Below, piece by piece: positions 49,701 to 60,421 of a DNA stretch of 64,000 nucleotides. Origin of the DNA: Holacanthus passer (taxonomy: Eukaryota > Chordata > Actinopteri > Pomacanthidae); contig JAFREQ010000025.1 of the NCBI GenBank assembly GCA_025331565.1, positions 2,914,001 through 2,978,000 of the forward strand, written 5' to 3'. The position numbers were made by a program, and so were the translations under genes. The notes beneath the pieces are model-generated. The model was given only the letters and a program-made list of their open reading frames with translations, made no database searches and had not been told where the DNA came from. The stretch's first letter is position 1, and each line of letters starts with the position of its first letter.

Positions 49701-52700
49701 GACTTTTAGCTAATTAGTGCATAACTTTTTAGCAAACATCCTCCAAAAGTTAATATAATTATAATTACAATTCCTTGACACAGATGAGTTCAAACATTAT
49801 CACAATAACGCAACTTTAAAGTTAGAATCTGAAAGTTCAACATACTGAAATGAACCAATAGCAGAAATCAATCTTTAACCTTATGACATGCTTTAGAAAA
49901 TGATTAGTGATATTGTAGAATGTATGTCATTTGTAGTTATGGGCTAAAATGTACAAAATCTTATCTTTGGTCCTTATACATACCTGTATGATGTGGGCAG
50001 CGCTCTCAGGTGTACCATGCCTCAGGTCCTGTCCATTGATGGCCAACACCTTGTCATTATTCCTCAGTTTTCCGTCTTTGGCTGCCAAACCACCAGACAG
50101 CAGGTCCAGGATGAAAACCCCACTCTCATCTGATTTGCGGATGAGTTTGATGCCGAGCGGTTCGGCGCGCTGACTCTTCATCAGCGTCACCTGCAGGACC
50201 GTGCCAGGGTTGTGATTAGAGGTAGCATTGCCATGGGGGCTGTGAGAGGGCTGGGAGGCAGTGGAAGTGGTGCTAGAGGAAGAGTGATGATCAGACCGTA
50301 GATCCCTTGATTTGAAACCTTTCTCCTGCATAACGGTGAGCCTGAGGAGGGAAGGCTGCTGCAGCACCGCAATGGCCCGGGCATGAGGTACGGAAGCCAA
50401 ACTGACGTCATTCACCTGGAGAGACACGACACCACGGAGAGAATTAGTTTACTTTTCCTGCAAGAGAAGCATGCATGTCTGACTTTTTTTGGCCTTTCCT
50501 GCATTAGTATGATCAGAACCAAAACAAATGAAAGTCCCAAGCTATCATCAGCTTGCCTCTTCCGGCCTGACAAAGTGATATTTGCCTTCACAAAAATCAA
50601 TGCATCCATTCAAGGGGAAGAAAAAGGTTGAGCTTCAACATCTCAGCGATGTCATTTTCGCTCGTCTTCACCGTATCTCTTTACATCCACCAGCTTTCCA
50701 ACAAAAGTCCAAAAAAAAGCAGCTAATATTTCACATCCTGATGCAGCCTGTTGCCTGACAGGTTTTTATTTCCTGGTTCGGGATTGGTTGGCTTTAGAGG
50801 AAAAGCTGCATTTTGGAGGACACATTATAGCAGCGGTGCCAGAGCTGAGGCTGAAATAGTCTATAAGCTCGGTTTACAGCGGTGCCACATTCCAGGAGGA
50901 CTGGAGGACAGAAATCCAAGGAGGAGGACATTGTTAGAAGAGAGGAAGCCACAGCTTATTAAAATCTCTCTATATATACTCTATGTCTAACATTTGATGG
51001 TTCCAGCTTCTCAAATGTAAGAATTTGTTGCTTTTCTCAGTTTTACATAATAGAAAATTGAAGATTTCGGGGGTTTGGACTGCTGTTTTCATTTTAAATC
51101 CAGAAACTAATTGGCAGATTAATGATTAAATGCAGCCCTAAGTGGCAAAATGAATGATTACCACTAGAAAACTCATCACATTGTTTCATAATAACTCTGG
51201 TTATATAATGCTTTCAGAAAGAACAGATTACATTTCAGTACACTTCATGTTTGAACATTGACCCTCTCAAACTGTCAATCAGTGACAACAAGCAGGTAAA
51301 GCTACTTTCACTGACATGACGTGTTTATCCCGACACTTTTAACCACGCCCTGTTACCGCGGAGCCAAAACTCGTTCATCTTGAATATCCACTAACCCTGC
51401 TGCAAAACACTTGTGCAATGACAAAAGTGTTTATGGAAAAATATGTTGTACTGTGTCACGCTATGCCACCAGCATACTTCTGAATTCCCATGCTGAAGAA
51501 GAGATGAATACTTGACATCATGGGCTACATGATCCCTTCCTCATTTGGTTTGAGAGTCTCTCTCACCTCTAAGATATGGTCCCCTGGGGCCAGTCTGCCA
51601 TCACGAGCTGCTAGCGAGTCCCTGACAATCTCCTGGATGACTATGTTCCCCAGCGGTGTGTCTTTCCCCCCCACAATGCGAAGGCCGAGCTCCTCCTCCG
51701 GCTCCTCTCTGAACAGCTCCACCACATTGGCTTCGGCCACCAGACTGGACCGCAGGGGGGTGTTGTCTGCAGAGAAGAGGAACAGAGAACCAAGTGGAAT
51801 AAATATGGCTGCATTTCCTGTTTATGGAGCAAATACTCAGATCTCATTAGCTGAGTTGCACCTTGTAAAATACCTGATGAACATGCAGTATTTGATAATA
51901 AAGTTGAAATATCAACATAGTAGCCATCATCCCTATCACAAGTTAAAACACTGTGGATCTACATTGTTTGTACTAAGATGAACTGAACATATCTTGTACC
52001 AATCTCCTCACTGAATGCATAGAGGTAGATACTGATCTTCAAGAAAACAGTCAGAAGCTTTTTTACCAAAATTCTGGAGTAAGCCTTCACTGGCAGAGAT
52101 AGGGGTTGGCGATAAAATGATCTCAATGTGGGATTGTGATGAAATTTGTGCCCATAAGAATGAAAAGCTTTTGGATTTTTTACTCGTTATGAATAGATCT
52201 AACATCCTATTATACAGCAGAAATAAAGATGACAATAGCCAGTCAGCCAGCGGAGGGGAGGAAACAGACTTTAGCATTTATTTTACTGGAGTCAAGGATG
52301 ACAGTGCTCAAAAGGGAGACAGTATGATCAATTTATCAAACATCTGTTGAACAAGCAGAACACAAACTTGCAGAAACGTGACATCGGCCACTCTTGATCC
52401 ACACCTGGTTTGTTTTATGCAGCCATACTGGTTTGTTTCTCAAATTAAGATAATCTGTAAAATAAGCTGTCAGTCAGAGCCCATCAAGACGCGAAACAAC
52501 AAATCTTTAGCATCAGCAGAAAAAAATTCCCTTCCAGTGACCACACCATTATTTTAATAAGTTAGAAGGTACGCTAACTTGTATTGTTTTGGTGAGGCTG
52601 ATAAAGGAGAGTCTTCAAACTGCCAGCATTTATAAATTATATATCGTAATAAATATTGATATTGATCCAAATGGAAAAACTCAAAATCCTTGCCATATTG

Positions 52701-55700
52701 CCCAGACCCAGGTAGAGATATGAGTAAAATTACACAATGCTGTATCAACCAATATCTTGTTTATCATAAACTTGACCTGAAATCATCCCAATGAAATAGC
52801 ACAAGTTCTAGCACACTGAACAGAGTGTCTGAACCTCAGGACTGATCTGTGAGCACACACAGACCATACAAGTATTTACATGCTACAGCTAACTCCTCAG
52901 CAGTGCTGTCATTCTTTTAAGTAACACAAGCACTACAGAGGAATGAGTTCATCTGACTTCAGAGAGCGTAACCTGGATGAGTCAACACGCTGATGTTTTG
53001 AAGCTTATAAAATATTATTTCAACTTAACTGCAAATTAAAACGCGTAAGCTCATTGATCGCTCTGTACAGATTTTTAAAAGAATACAGCAATAATTTGAT
53101 TAAACTAGAGATTATGATGACGAGAAACTTCTCTGTAGCCGGGAAACTGTGTTATAGCGGACTTGGCTTGCCAGTTGCTTTTGGGATTTTCCCCGGGATG
53201 AGACTGTCTGGTTAAAACATCTGTGAGCTGGTACATGTTCCTACGACTTGGCTGATGATTCACCTGTGACAGAATCAAAACCTTGAGGCTAAAAACATCA
53301 GCGATTCCCGTCTGTGTGCTTTGACAACCGCCCCCACTGCAGGGGACGGGCACGAGGATTCAGGTTTTCTGTGATCACCCCTGCAAGAAAACTATTTCTC
53401 TTCAGTCTAGAAGCGTCTATAAACATTATGCAGTGTCACTGCCACAGGGTATGAAAGACCTCCTGTGGCAAATCATTTCCTAAGAAGTGGTGATTCTAAC
53501 TGTCATGTTTGTGTGTCTGTGAAACAGAAAAGTCCCTGGACTTGTGCTTTGTTTGGCCAGAAAACAGGCTGGTGAGACTGAATGGCTGATATAATGCTGG
53601 TTGTTAGAGTGATATAATGACTCCATACCATCCTCGCTTTCTTCATAGGCAGGATTAATCAGCCCGGGCTCAGGATGCTCTCGGTTTGGATTTCGGGACA
53701 GAGTTGCGGAATGTTTAGCATCACCAGACGACTCCCCGTCACCCTTACGTCCCTTTAGCTCGTTCCACGAGGGCCTCTTCCTCTTCTCTGCTTCCTCCCT
53801 CAGTCTTCTGAAAACAGGACATCTGGGGAAGGACAGGAGGAAACAAGTTAAGAGAATGATAGGGCTGATGATTGACAAGACTTTTTACTCTCACGAGAAT
53901 AGAGCTGCAACAATTAGTCGATTAATTGCTCAGTCAACTGAAAGAAAAAGAATCGGCAACTATTTTGATAATTAATTGCATTTGTCATTTTTCAAAGAAA
54001 AATGTCAAATTTGCTGGTTTTTTATAATGAAATGGATGTTGTTAAATGTATCAAGGAGTGCCGGGGATGGATCAATACATGGACGAAAAGAAGGAAAATG
54101 GATGTTAAAAGTGTTTAAGAGGGCAAAGAGGAGACAAGTAGAGAGAAGAGTGTATTTATATATATATAGATATAGGTTTAAGAAGAGAGGCACTATGCAG
54201 ATGAGTAGACAATTTCACTGCATTGCAGGGTGTTTGAGTGAGATAGCTTGAGTCTGATTAAGTCAGTCAGTGTGCTGGGACTGCTGCTGGTTCCTCATGC
54301 CTGAACTTTGTCTCCTCATTGTTTGCATGGCGAGGCTGCAGCAGAACAATCTGCCGCCCACAACTGACTGCGTCACGGACGGCCACCAGGATGATAAGCA
54401 CCACAGTGGCCATGTGGAAAACAAGCTTGAGCTCAGTAATTACTAGTGTGATCATAGAAGAATTGTGCTACCAGGAATAAATGGTACGGCTTCAAAGAGG
54501 GAAAAGTGTTTGAAAGAACATGCACAGGAGAAGCAAACAATTTCGACAACAGTTATTCTACATTCCTGAGAGGTAGTCCAAATTCTTTTGTCATGACCCA
54601 ACAAACTTCAGAGCCTTTGTTTATCTTCAAGTAGAGATACATGAGAGCAATATATGTATATGAGGGTAAAAGACATTTGACATGCTTTAGAATATAATGA
54701 ATCCACTGCAAGAAATAGTTTCACATTTATTTCCTTTTTTGCCCAGAGTTAAGTGAGAATTGAATTGATACCACTCTCATGTCTGTATGATAAATATGAA
54801 AATACAAGCCAACTGCAATTTGTCAGTTTTACACTTAATTAATCAAACGAGATATAATGTGTTAATTTGGTGCTGTTAGGAGGATTTTGTTTCCTAGGAA
54901 AAGCCAAACACAACGAGTTGTTTTGCCCTGCTTTCTGTCTTAGTGCTAAGATAAGCTAACTGGTTGCTGGCTGACAGATATGAGAGCGATATCAATCTTC
55001 TCATCTAACTCCCAAAAAAAGTCTATTTCCATAAATGTCAAACTATTCCTTTAATGACCACATGGCCGGTCAGCGGGGTTTGTTTTCAGTGGACAGTAGA
55101 AAGGCTCAGTTCAACACATCATAGCGCCAGAGACAAACATCAACATGGCATAAAGACACATCAAATCATCGCCACAAACCTGTGGAGTAAAATGTGGCTG
55201 AAGGAACAGAATGTTTTCTTTCGACAGTCTTCTTCTGATATGAACTATTACTCTGTGTGCACAGCTATGTTCATATGCCCACCGCCTTGTACAGTACTGT
55301 AATATACAACTTTCCAAGTGTATTCTCTCCTTATACACTGTGGTCTCTATGTAAACCCATGCTTCGAATCCTTTGAATCCCAGCTAAAAGCAAAACCATT
55401 GTACAGGATTACATCACATTATATGACTACTCATGATATTGTGTACATCCCCTTATATAGAAAACATATATTTTTGCACGTATGTCTAAAGTAACACACA
55501 CTGCGGCCAATCAGGTAAGCCTGGTAGAGGCCAACAATTTCCACTGCTATTAGCATACCATCCAGAGTCTTACCTGTTGTGCAGGTGAGGCTGCAGTTCA
55601 CAGCGTTGCATCTGCTGCTGACACTCTGTACTGTGAGGGCACATGACAGTCAGCTTGTCCAGCAGGTTCCTGACCAGCAGGCTGGACGGACGGCACTGGT

Positions 55701-55974
55701 GCAACTGCAGCCGCTGGCGGTCCACGGGGCAGAAGTCCTGCTCTTTCAAGAAGTTGCTCAGGCAATGAAAGCAATAGGTGTGGCCACAAGGGGTGTCCAT
55801 AGGTCTGAGGAGGGGCTGCAGGCAGATGTGGCAAACCAGTTCATCGTCCACATCATCCTGGTATTCGTACAGGTGGCTTTCCACGCCATCGTGCTGCTGG
55901 CCACACTCCTTACAGACCCGAGCCCACGACAGACCCGCAGTGCTGCCGCCAACTTTGGTTTCAGTTGTAGCCAT
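46624..55974 (-). CDS. lnx2b: LNX-type E3 ubiquitin ligase, RING + 4 PDZ, 9 exons, frameshifted in PDZ4
   Basis: RING-finger ubiquitin ligase and scaffold of the Ligand-of-Numb family, cytoplasmic. Coding exons on the minus strand, first to last: 55574-55974, 53629-53822, 51567-51766, 49984-50415, 48941-49072, 47828-48002, 47116-47359, 46845-47002, 46624-46759. Domains: N-terminal CKECGQ, RING at residues 48-85 (C48, C51, C63, H65, C68, C71, C82, D85), a Cys-rich zinc-finger region, NPAY at 190-193 for Numb PTB binding, then PDZ domains at about 219-295, 337-420, 463-550 and 598-685. The C-terminus is VSWPGSLV. About 690 residues if the frame were kept, the size I recall for LNX2 (LNX1 is longer). 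The eighth exon lacks one base in a G run (46929-46933 on +), so the frame breaks in PDZ4. The family is certain; lnx2b is chosen by length and linkage, but NPAY is more like LNX1. Confidence 0.85.
46845..47002 (-). pseudogene. lnx2b: lnx coding exon 8 (PDZ4, first part), one base short
   Basis: Acceptor TTTCAG, donor GTAAGT, both good. One frame gives HMHWCRDIVLQKTNNESWGF and SIVG; the next frame gives GGYEESHGQQPFFIKTIVPG and TPAHFDGRL. The two halves of one PDZ domain are in different frames, joined at a run of five C on the plus strand (46929-46933) where six are needed. The exon is 158 bases; phases of its neighbours require 159. The broken frame would meet a stop at the end of this exon (GCC TGA). 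Either a real mutation or a homopolymer error. Confidence 0.85.
47116..47359 (-). CDS. lnx2b: lnx coding exon 7 (end of PDZ3, linker)
   Basis: Acceptor CCTCAG, donor GTAGAG. GDVLLSINGVDLTQLTYSEA closes PDZ3; an acidic linker follows (SEDSEEDTDAANKDELDPVD), then WTPLWTRWLGLP. Confidence 0.93.
47600..47725. repeat. Fragment of 'AGAGCTGCAACTAATGATTA' repeat
   Basis: TTATAGCTGCAATTATTCAC, AATTAATCTAGG and AACTGTTAGTTTCAGCCC, in lnx intron 6. Confidence 0.5.
47828..48002 (-). CDS. lnx2b: lnx coding exon 6 (PDZ3, first part)
   Basis: Acceptor CATACAG, donor GTACAA. EKTVSLKKEPRLSLGITIAG, then GRDCRSRLPVYITSVQPVG, the PDZ3 loop (LGITIAGG). Confidence 0.93.
48003..48940 (-). other. lnx intron 5
   Basis: No coding similarity on either strand; open frames around 48258-48736 match nothing. 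No repeat family recognised. Confidence 0.5.
48941..49072 (-). CDS. lnx2b: lnx coding exon 5 (end of PDZ2, linker)
   Basis: Acceptor ACTTCAG, donor GTAATT. Encodes ASEVRVNFVVMRPAESQEEG, then an Arg-rich linker ending YFRRRSTYMK. 132 bases, phase 0 at both ends. Confidence 0.88.
49073..49983 (-). other. lnx intron 4
   Basis: AT-rich. An open frame at 49174-49470 has no family match. Nothing else seen. Confidence 0.5.
49984..50415 (-). CDS. lnx2b: lnx coding exon 4 (end of PDZ1, linker, PDZ2)
   Basis: Acceptor TCTCCAG, donor GTATGT. VNDVSLASVPHARAIAVLQQ closes PDZ1; a Ser/His-rich linker follows; PDZ2 has EPLGIKLIRKSDESGVFILD and AAKDGKLRNNDKVLAINGQD. Confidence 0.95.
50416..51566 (-). other. 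lnx intron 3
   Basis: No gene. It contains a fragment of the AGAGCTGCAAC family at about 51046-51140. Confidence 0.5.
51046..51140. repeat. Fragment of 'AGAGCTGCAACTAATGATTA' repeat
   Basis: AATAGAAAATTGAAGATTTC, ATTGGCAGATTAATGATTAA and TGCAGCCCTAA in order. Confidence 0.5.
51567..51766 (-). CDS. lnx2b: lnx coding exon 3 (PDZ1)
   Basis: Acceptor TCTGCAG, donor GTGAGA. Encodes LFREEPEEELGLRIVGGKDT and IVRDSLAARDGRLAPGDHIL. LGLRIVGG is the carboxylate-binding loop of PDZ1. Confidence 0.95.
51767..53628 (-). other. lnx intron 2
   Basis: 1.9 kb, AT-rich, no gene and no recognised transposon. Confidence 0.5.
53629..53822 (-). CDS. lnx2b: lnx coding exon 2 (NPAY)
   Basis: Acceptor TTCCCCAG, donor GTATGG. 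Completes the zinc-finger region with RCPVFRRLREEAEKRKRPSW, then a charged linker and GLINPAYEESEDG. NPAY is the Numb PTB docking motif. Confidence 0.92.
53901..54055 (+). repeat. 'AGAGCTGCAACTAATGATTA' repeat
   Basis: Starts AGAGCTGCAACAATTAGTCG and continues ATTAATTGCTCAGTCAACTG and GGCAACTATTTTGATAATTA. A clean left end of the family, in lnx intron 1. Confidence 0.65.
54712..55049. mobile_element. MITE with long terminal inverted repeats
   Basis: The left arm (GAAATAGTTTCACATTTATT ... GATACCACTCTCATGTCTGT) and the reverse complement of the right arm (GGAATAGTTTGACATTTATG ... GATATCGCTCTCATATCTGT) match over about 80 bases. Length 338 bp, no coding frame: a miniature inverted-repeat or foldback element, in lnx intron 1 between the RING exon and the NPAY exon. 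Confidence 0.75.
55574..55974 (-). CDS. lnx2b: lnx coding exon 1 (RING)
   Basis: ATG at 55974, donor CAG|GTAAGA. MATTETKVGGSTAGLSWARV, then CKECGQ and the RING: CHICLQPLL, DTPCGHTYCFHCLSNFL, FCPVDRQ. The last zinc-ligand position is Asp (CPVD), as in LNX proteins. The following CPHSTEC...RCELQPHLHN begins the second zinc finger. Confidence 0.95.
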
Positions 55975-56161
55975 TGGGTGACGGAGATCAGTCCAAAATT
56001 TTTTGTCTCCGGAAAAGATCTGTGTCCTCTTATCTCCTTACAAACTGCGTTTGAAATATTTCACAAGTCTATGCCTGCACATCCAAAGCTAAAATCCATT
56101 GGAACTGTGAAACAAAGATCCAGAGTCAAAAATGTTATCTCCATGTCTTCATCTTGATTTT
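55975..56161 (-). other. lnx2b: lnx 5'UTR part of the first coding exon
   Basis: A strong acceptor (CTTCTCTCTCCACAG, with CTTAACT as possible branch point) ends at 56162, so at least one non-coding exon lies upstream. This 5'UTR carries upstream ATGs, including a short frame that stops before the main start, which may damp translation. Confidence 0.6.
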
Positions 56162-56889
56162 CTGTGGAGAGAGAAGCACAGTTAAGGTCTGGTGCAGAAG
56201 TTGGACTATTCCTACTCATACCGGCCAGCTCCACAGGAAATGACAAATCCACAGAGCAGCAGCGATATGGCAGCAAGCCGCAGCTGCTTCCCCTCAGCTA
56301 GTTTCCTGAGGGACAAAAGGAATTCTCATCTCAGCTAAAAGTCACCGTGCTCCAGCCTGAAAGGGCTAAACTCTGTGAAATGAGGCAAGAGAAAATGGAC
56401 TAAAGTCAAACCCCTGCTAATGGGAAGGAACAAAGGCTCTGCGCTACACGAGAGTAGGAATTTTGAATGAACTGGGCAGAAATACAACCCCCATCACTAA
56501 TGACCCCTCGCACCCAATTGGCAGTGGTCTCCATCCCTTTGTGCGGCTCCTAATCTCCTTTAATTCCCTCTCATAAGGAGAGTGCTGATTAGGAATGCAT
56601 TCCTCTGAGAAACTTTTGGCCACTTATTCCAGATATGATCAAATACATCAGATAAACTCACATATCATAAATTATTCCAAATACATTGACTTGGGTAGCT
56701 AAGATGAATTGCATCCAATGAATGAAATGAAATGTAAAGGGTGACCATTTATTAACTGCTCATTACAACTAAGAGCAAAATGTTCTAATAAGTTGCAGTA
56801 AATGGCTTTTGTAGGACATCAACAGGGAGTTTTGAGCTGAACACTTTCACGGGCATCATTTCAGAAGACTTCATGCTGTCTGAGGAGTT

Positions 56890-57137
56890 TTTCTAGAAAA
56901 AAGTCAAAATTCTTAAATGTGAATATTTTCTGTTTTCTTTACTCCTTGATGTCATTAAACTGAGTATCTTTGGGTTGTGGACAAAACAAGAAATCATCTT
57001 GCGTTTTGTGAAACTCCAATCAACGTTTTTCACCCTTTCCTGACATTTTATAGCCCAAACAATTAATCAAGTAACTGAGATAACAAATAAGCGACAGATT
57101 ACTCAACAATGACAATAATCGTTAGTTGCAGCCGTGC
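56890..57137 (-). repeat. 'AGAGCTGCAACTAATGATTA' repeat, reverse copy
   Basis: Reads on the minus strand from GCACGGCTGCAACTAACGAT, then GGTTATAAAATGTC-like and CAAAGATACTCAG blocks. The right end at 57137 is the family's left end. Confidence 0.6.
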
Positions 57138-57620
57138 TGAAGTGGCAGAGAATTCCATAAAACACCAAAATAGATGCATCACTTTGAACACAGACTACTG
57201 AAAAATGTTCTCTTGCAAAAGAAAAAAATAAGCCACCATAATGAACTCAATACCTTCAGTTCCCTTCTCTTTGTGACCAGATTTCAGCCACAAAAAGACT
57301 GCTTTATCTTCAGTGTTACTGCCTTGGAGCGACTCACCCGAGATGATATCTTTGTTGTCAAGCTCCCAGTCGCCACTGCAAGCAAACACGAGACTCTAAC
57401 CTAGCAGCTGCCTGAAGCCTGAATGAAACCAGAGCCCTGCCTCTCCTGAAGCACACCGTCAGAATAATGTCCTGTGTGAGCGTGCGGACGCATATTTGTG
57501 TGCATGAGCATGGTTGTGTACGAGCTGCGACTGCACCGGTGTGAGGAATGCAGTGGGGAATTGGTGTAGCCAGGCAGAGTTGAGCGTAAAGGAGCCGTCT
57601 GCCTCTGTCAAAGCCAGTGA

Positions 57621-57646
57621 ATGTGTGTGTGTGTGTGTGTTGTGTG
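57621..57646. repeat. (GT)n microsatellite
   Basis: A run of GT dinucleotides with one interruption. Confidence 0.85.
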
Positions 57647-58554
57647 TTTGGGGGTTGGGGACTCAGACTGCTGATGTTGCACTACCACAGGTGAAGTACT
57701 CTCAGCGGCCGAATGACTGATTGCAAACACACCAGAGTGATTACAAATATGTGTGCGCACGTCTTCTCCATATATGTGCACACTTACTGAGGTCACACAG
57801 GCCTTCTTTCTCTCTTTGTCTTTACTTTGAACAAGTGATACCTCATCCTGTAATGGATAGGGGTCATGGATCCTGTAGCTCAGAGAGGGAGGCACAGTAG
57901 AAAACAGGCTGTGCTCCATTTATTTGAAAAATCACATGACCTGGTGCAGGAATGTGAAACAACAGATAAACAATACACTTACATTAAATACACGGAGCTG
58001 CCCTGCTGCAAAGGGTACAGTCAGTTCTCTTATCAAGAACACATTCACAGTTCCACCCCTTTAGAGGTGTACTGTTTGCTTTGTGACAAAGCGAGTCACA
58101 GCTGGCCACAGAGAGCAGCCAATGGCTCTCACTGGGGATGTCTTCATCAGAGCAGCGGTCAGCGACCCAGGAGACCCTCCTGATGATGGTGTCTGAAGGT
58201 GGCCGGCTCTGTCACGATCCATCACTGTACACTATTACCAAAGTGACACAGCAGTCTATCTCCGTGTTTCTCAAGGATGCAGCATGACATCAATAAAGTT
58301 GCTCGTCTTTCTCGGGATCATCCGTGTGAAATGGAGACTGGTCAAAATGTAAAAGCATATTGTAAAAAAAAGGGCAGTGCGGAAACCATGAGTCGATTCA
58401 TTGATTAGCAAGTGAATCGATGATGAGTTGATTCACTATTAGGCAGCTTTTTAAAAGTGAGCTTTTTTTGAGTTTGCTGCATTATTGTTTTACGTGATTG
58501 TAAAGTGAATATTGTTTAAAGACTCTTGAATATCAATATTTTTTGAAAAAGTAC

Positions 58555-58685
58555 CAAAAGATTAATTGAGTAATAGCAAAAATAATAGGCAGATTAATAA
58601 ATAGTCAAATAACTGTTGCAGCTCTAAACTGATAATCTTTGGATAAACAAACAATAATGAAAACAATCGTTAATTGTAGCCCTAG
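58555..58685 (-). repeat. 'AGAGCTGCAACTAATGATTA' repeat fragments
   Basis: GATTAATTGAGTAATAGCAA, AACTGTTGCAGCTCTA and then a second end AACAATCGTTAATTGTAGCCC, suggesting two overlapping or nested copies. Confidence 0.5.
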
Positions 58686-59436
58686 GAAAGTGTAACTGTA
58701 AATTTTCATTTCAGTCATCTACTGTTTCAAAAGAAATCCTTTAGCCTTGAGTTGTATCAACATTGACATTAACATACCAACCTCAACATCACACGTTTCC
58801 CAGATATGTATTAAGATTAATGTTAATCCCACACGAGAGCAAAAAATATATTTCACAAGTCCATGTTTGTGAAATGAGCACACCAAGACAGTTTTGCAAT
58901 AAATGAGGTGAAATGTGTTTTTACAGGTTCAGAGGGAACCAGAGCGTCAATACAACCAGCCTTAACGAGGGAACGCCTTATCCCAATCAAATGCCTTGTC
59001 ATCATGTGAGAGTCTAAGCTTTCGCGGGAAATGTCTGTGGCCCTGCAGTGTCCACCGGTCTCCCAGAGGATTACCCGAGGTGACTTTCCTTCAACGCTGA
59101 GCCAAACCACTCGCTTTGATGGTTGATATGAAGAGTCACGTGTGCTACCACACCCTCAGGTGAGACAATGTTAGACGAATAATTTCTTCATGCGAGTCCA
59201 CCAGACAGGATGTGTGTCACGTCTACCTTGATCTTACACCAATGTCTGGTATTAACAATGAAAAAAACATAAATACTGCACGTGCAATGGAAAATGAATT
59301 GAATTGCTACACAGAAGTTAATAACTCTTAATCATCATTGTCTTAGTATGAGATAATCAAGTGAAAAGCCCTAACACGTTTAACACACTTTTATGGCTGC
59401 ATCATTTACACATCACCTATCCTTAGAGTAACACAA

Positions 59437-59537
59437 AACAGAATATATTCTATGATCAGCGCCTGTCTTAATTTAAAAATATCAGAATAACAGAATATAT
59501 TCTATGATCAGCACCTGTCTTAATTTAAAAATATCAT
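59437..59537. repeat. 52-bp tandem duplication
   Basis: AACAGAATATATTCTATGAT through TTAATTTAAAAATATCA occurs twice in a row with a period of 52 bases and only one clear difference (GCGCCTG versus GCACCTG): a recent duplication. Confidence 0.9.
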
Positions 59538-60421
59538 GTCCTTTGTAACTGAAATAAAATGCCATCTATTTTGAGCGCTGTTTGAACATTATGTAACTGC
59601 TATAGCAACAACATGCAAAGTCTCCTGCTTTAACTACAATGACAAATATTTGCATTTCAAAACTATACACAGGAAAAAAAAATCAACAACTCTAACCACA
59701 AACTTGTCTGAGTGACGTTAAAACCAACATGTGTTTTCCACTCCAGCTTCTTCCCGTTTTGTACATTCATACATCCAAAGCACTTGGATTATGAGCCTCA
59801 GTGCAGAGACTCATACGTGGTGCAGAATCAGTGTCTCACCTACAAGTCACACATGGAGGTTAAGCTTATATTCTCAGGGCCTCTGAGCCTCCCGCTGAAC
59901 AACAGTCTGCCTGCACATACCAAAATAAACACCACCCATGGCATTAACTTATCATCAGCCAAGGATGTTGCCATCCTGAAGGGCAGAAGGCAACAGTAAT
60001 TTGTAAACAAATGTCCTGTCCACATTTTCCTACAGCGTTAGTCACTGAATCAACCAGTGACAACAGAAAAGGGTGGATTGATTTCACTCAAAGAACATAA
60101 CAGTCAAAATACAGCTGGTTGGGATCTGGATTTTTAAAAAGCTGAAGAAATCTTTTTGGACCTTCATTGTCTCAGTGTGACAACATAGTTGTATTTCTTT
60201 TCTCACCACAACAACTTAGCTTAAAACCTTCCCCTCTGTTGTCTGCATACTTGCAACAGCTATTGCAGACATGGCACAAATACTAGAATACTTTAGACAA
60301 ACAAACCTGACTGGATATTACTAAAAGTGAGGTTGGATTGTTGAAGACTGCTCTTTGAAGTGACTGAAAGCTGTACATTACATAGATCATACTGCAAATC
60401 TACTACTACCACAAACAACTG

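Noticed and set aside
55579..56157. Plus-strand open frame of 192 codons
   Set aside because: It is antisense to the lnx RING exon; the minus strand has a complete RING domain and correct splice signals, and the plus-strand product matches nothing.
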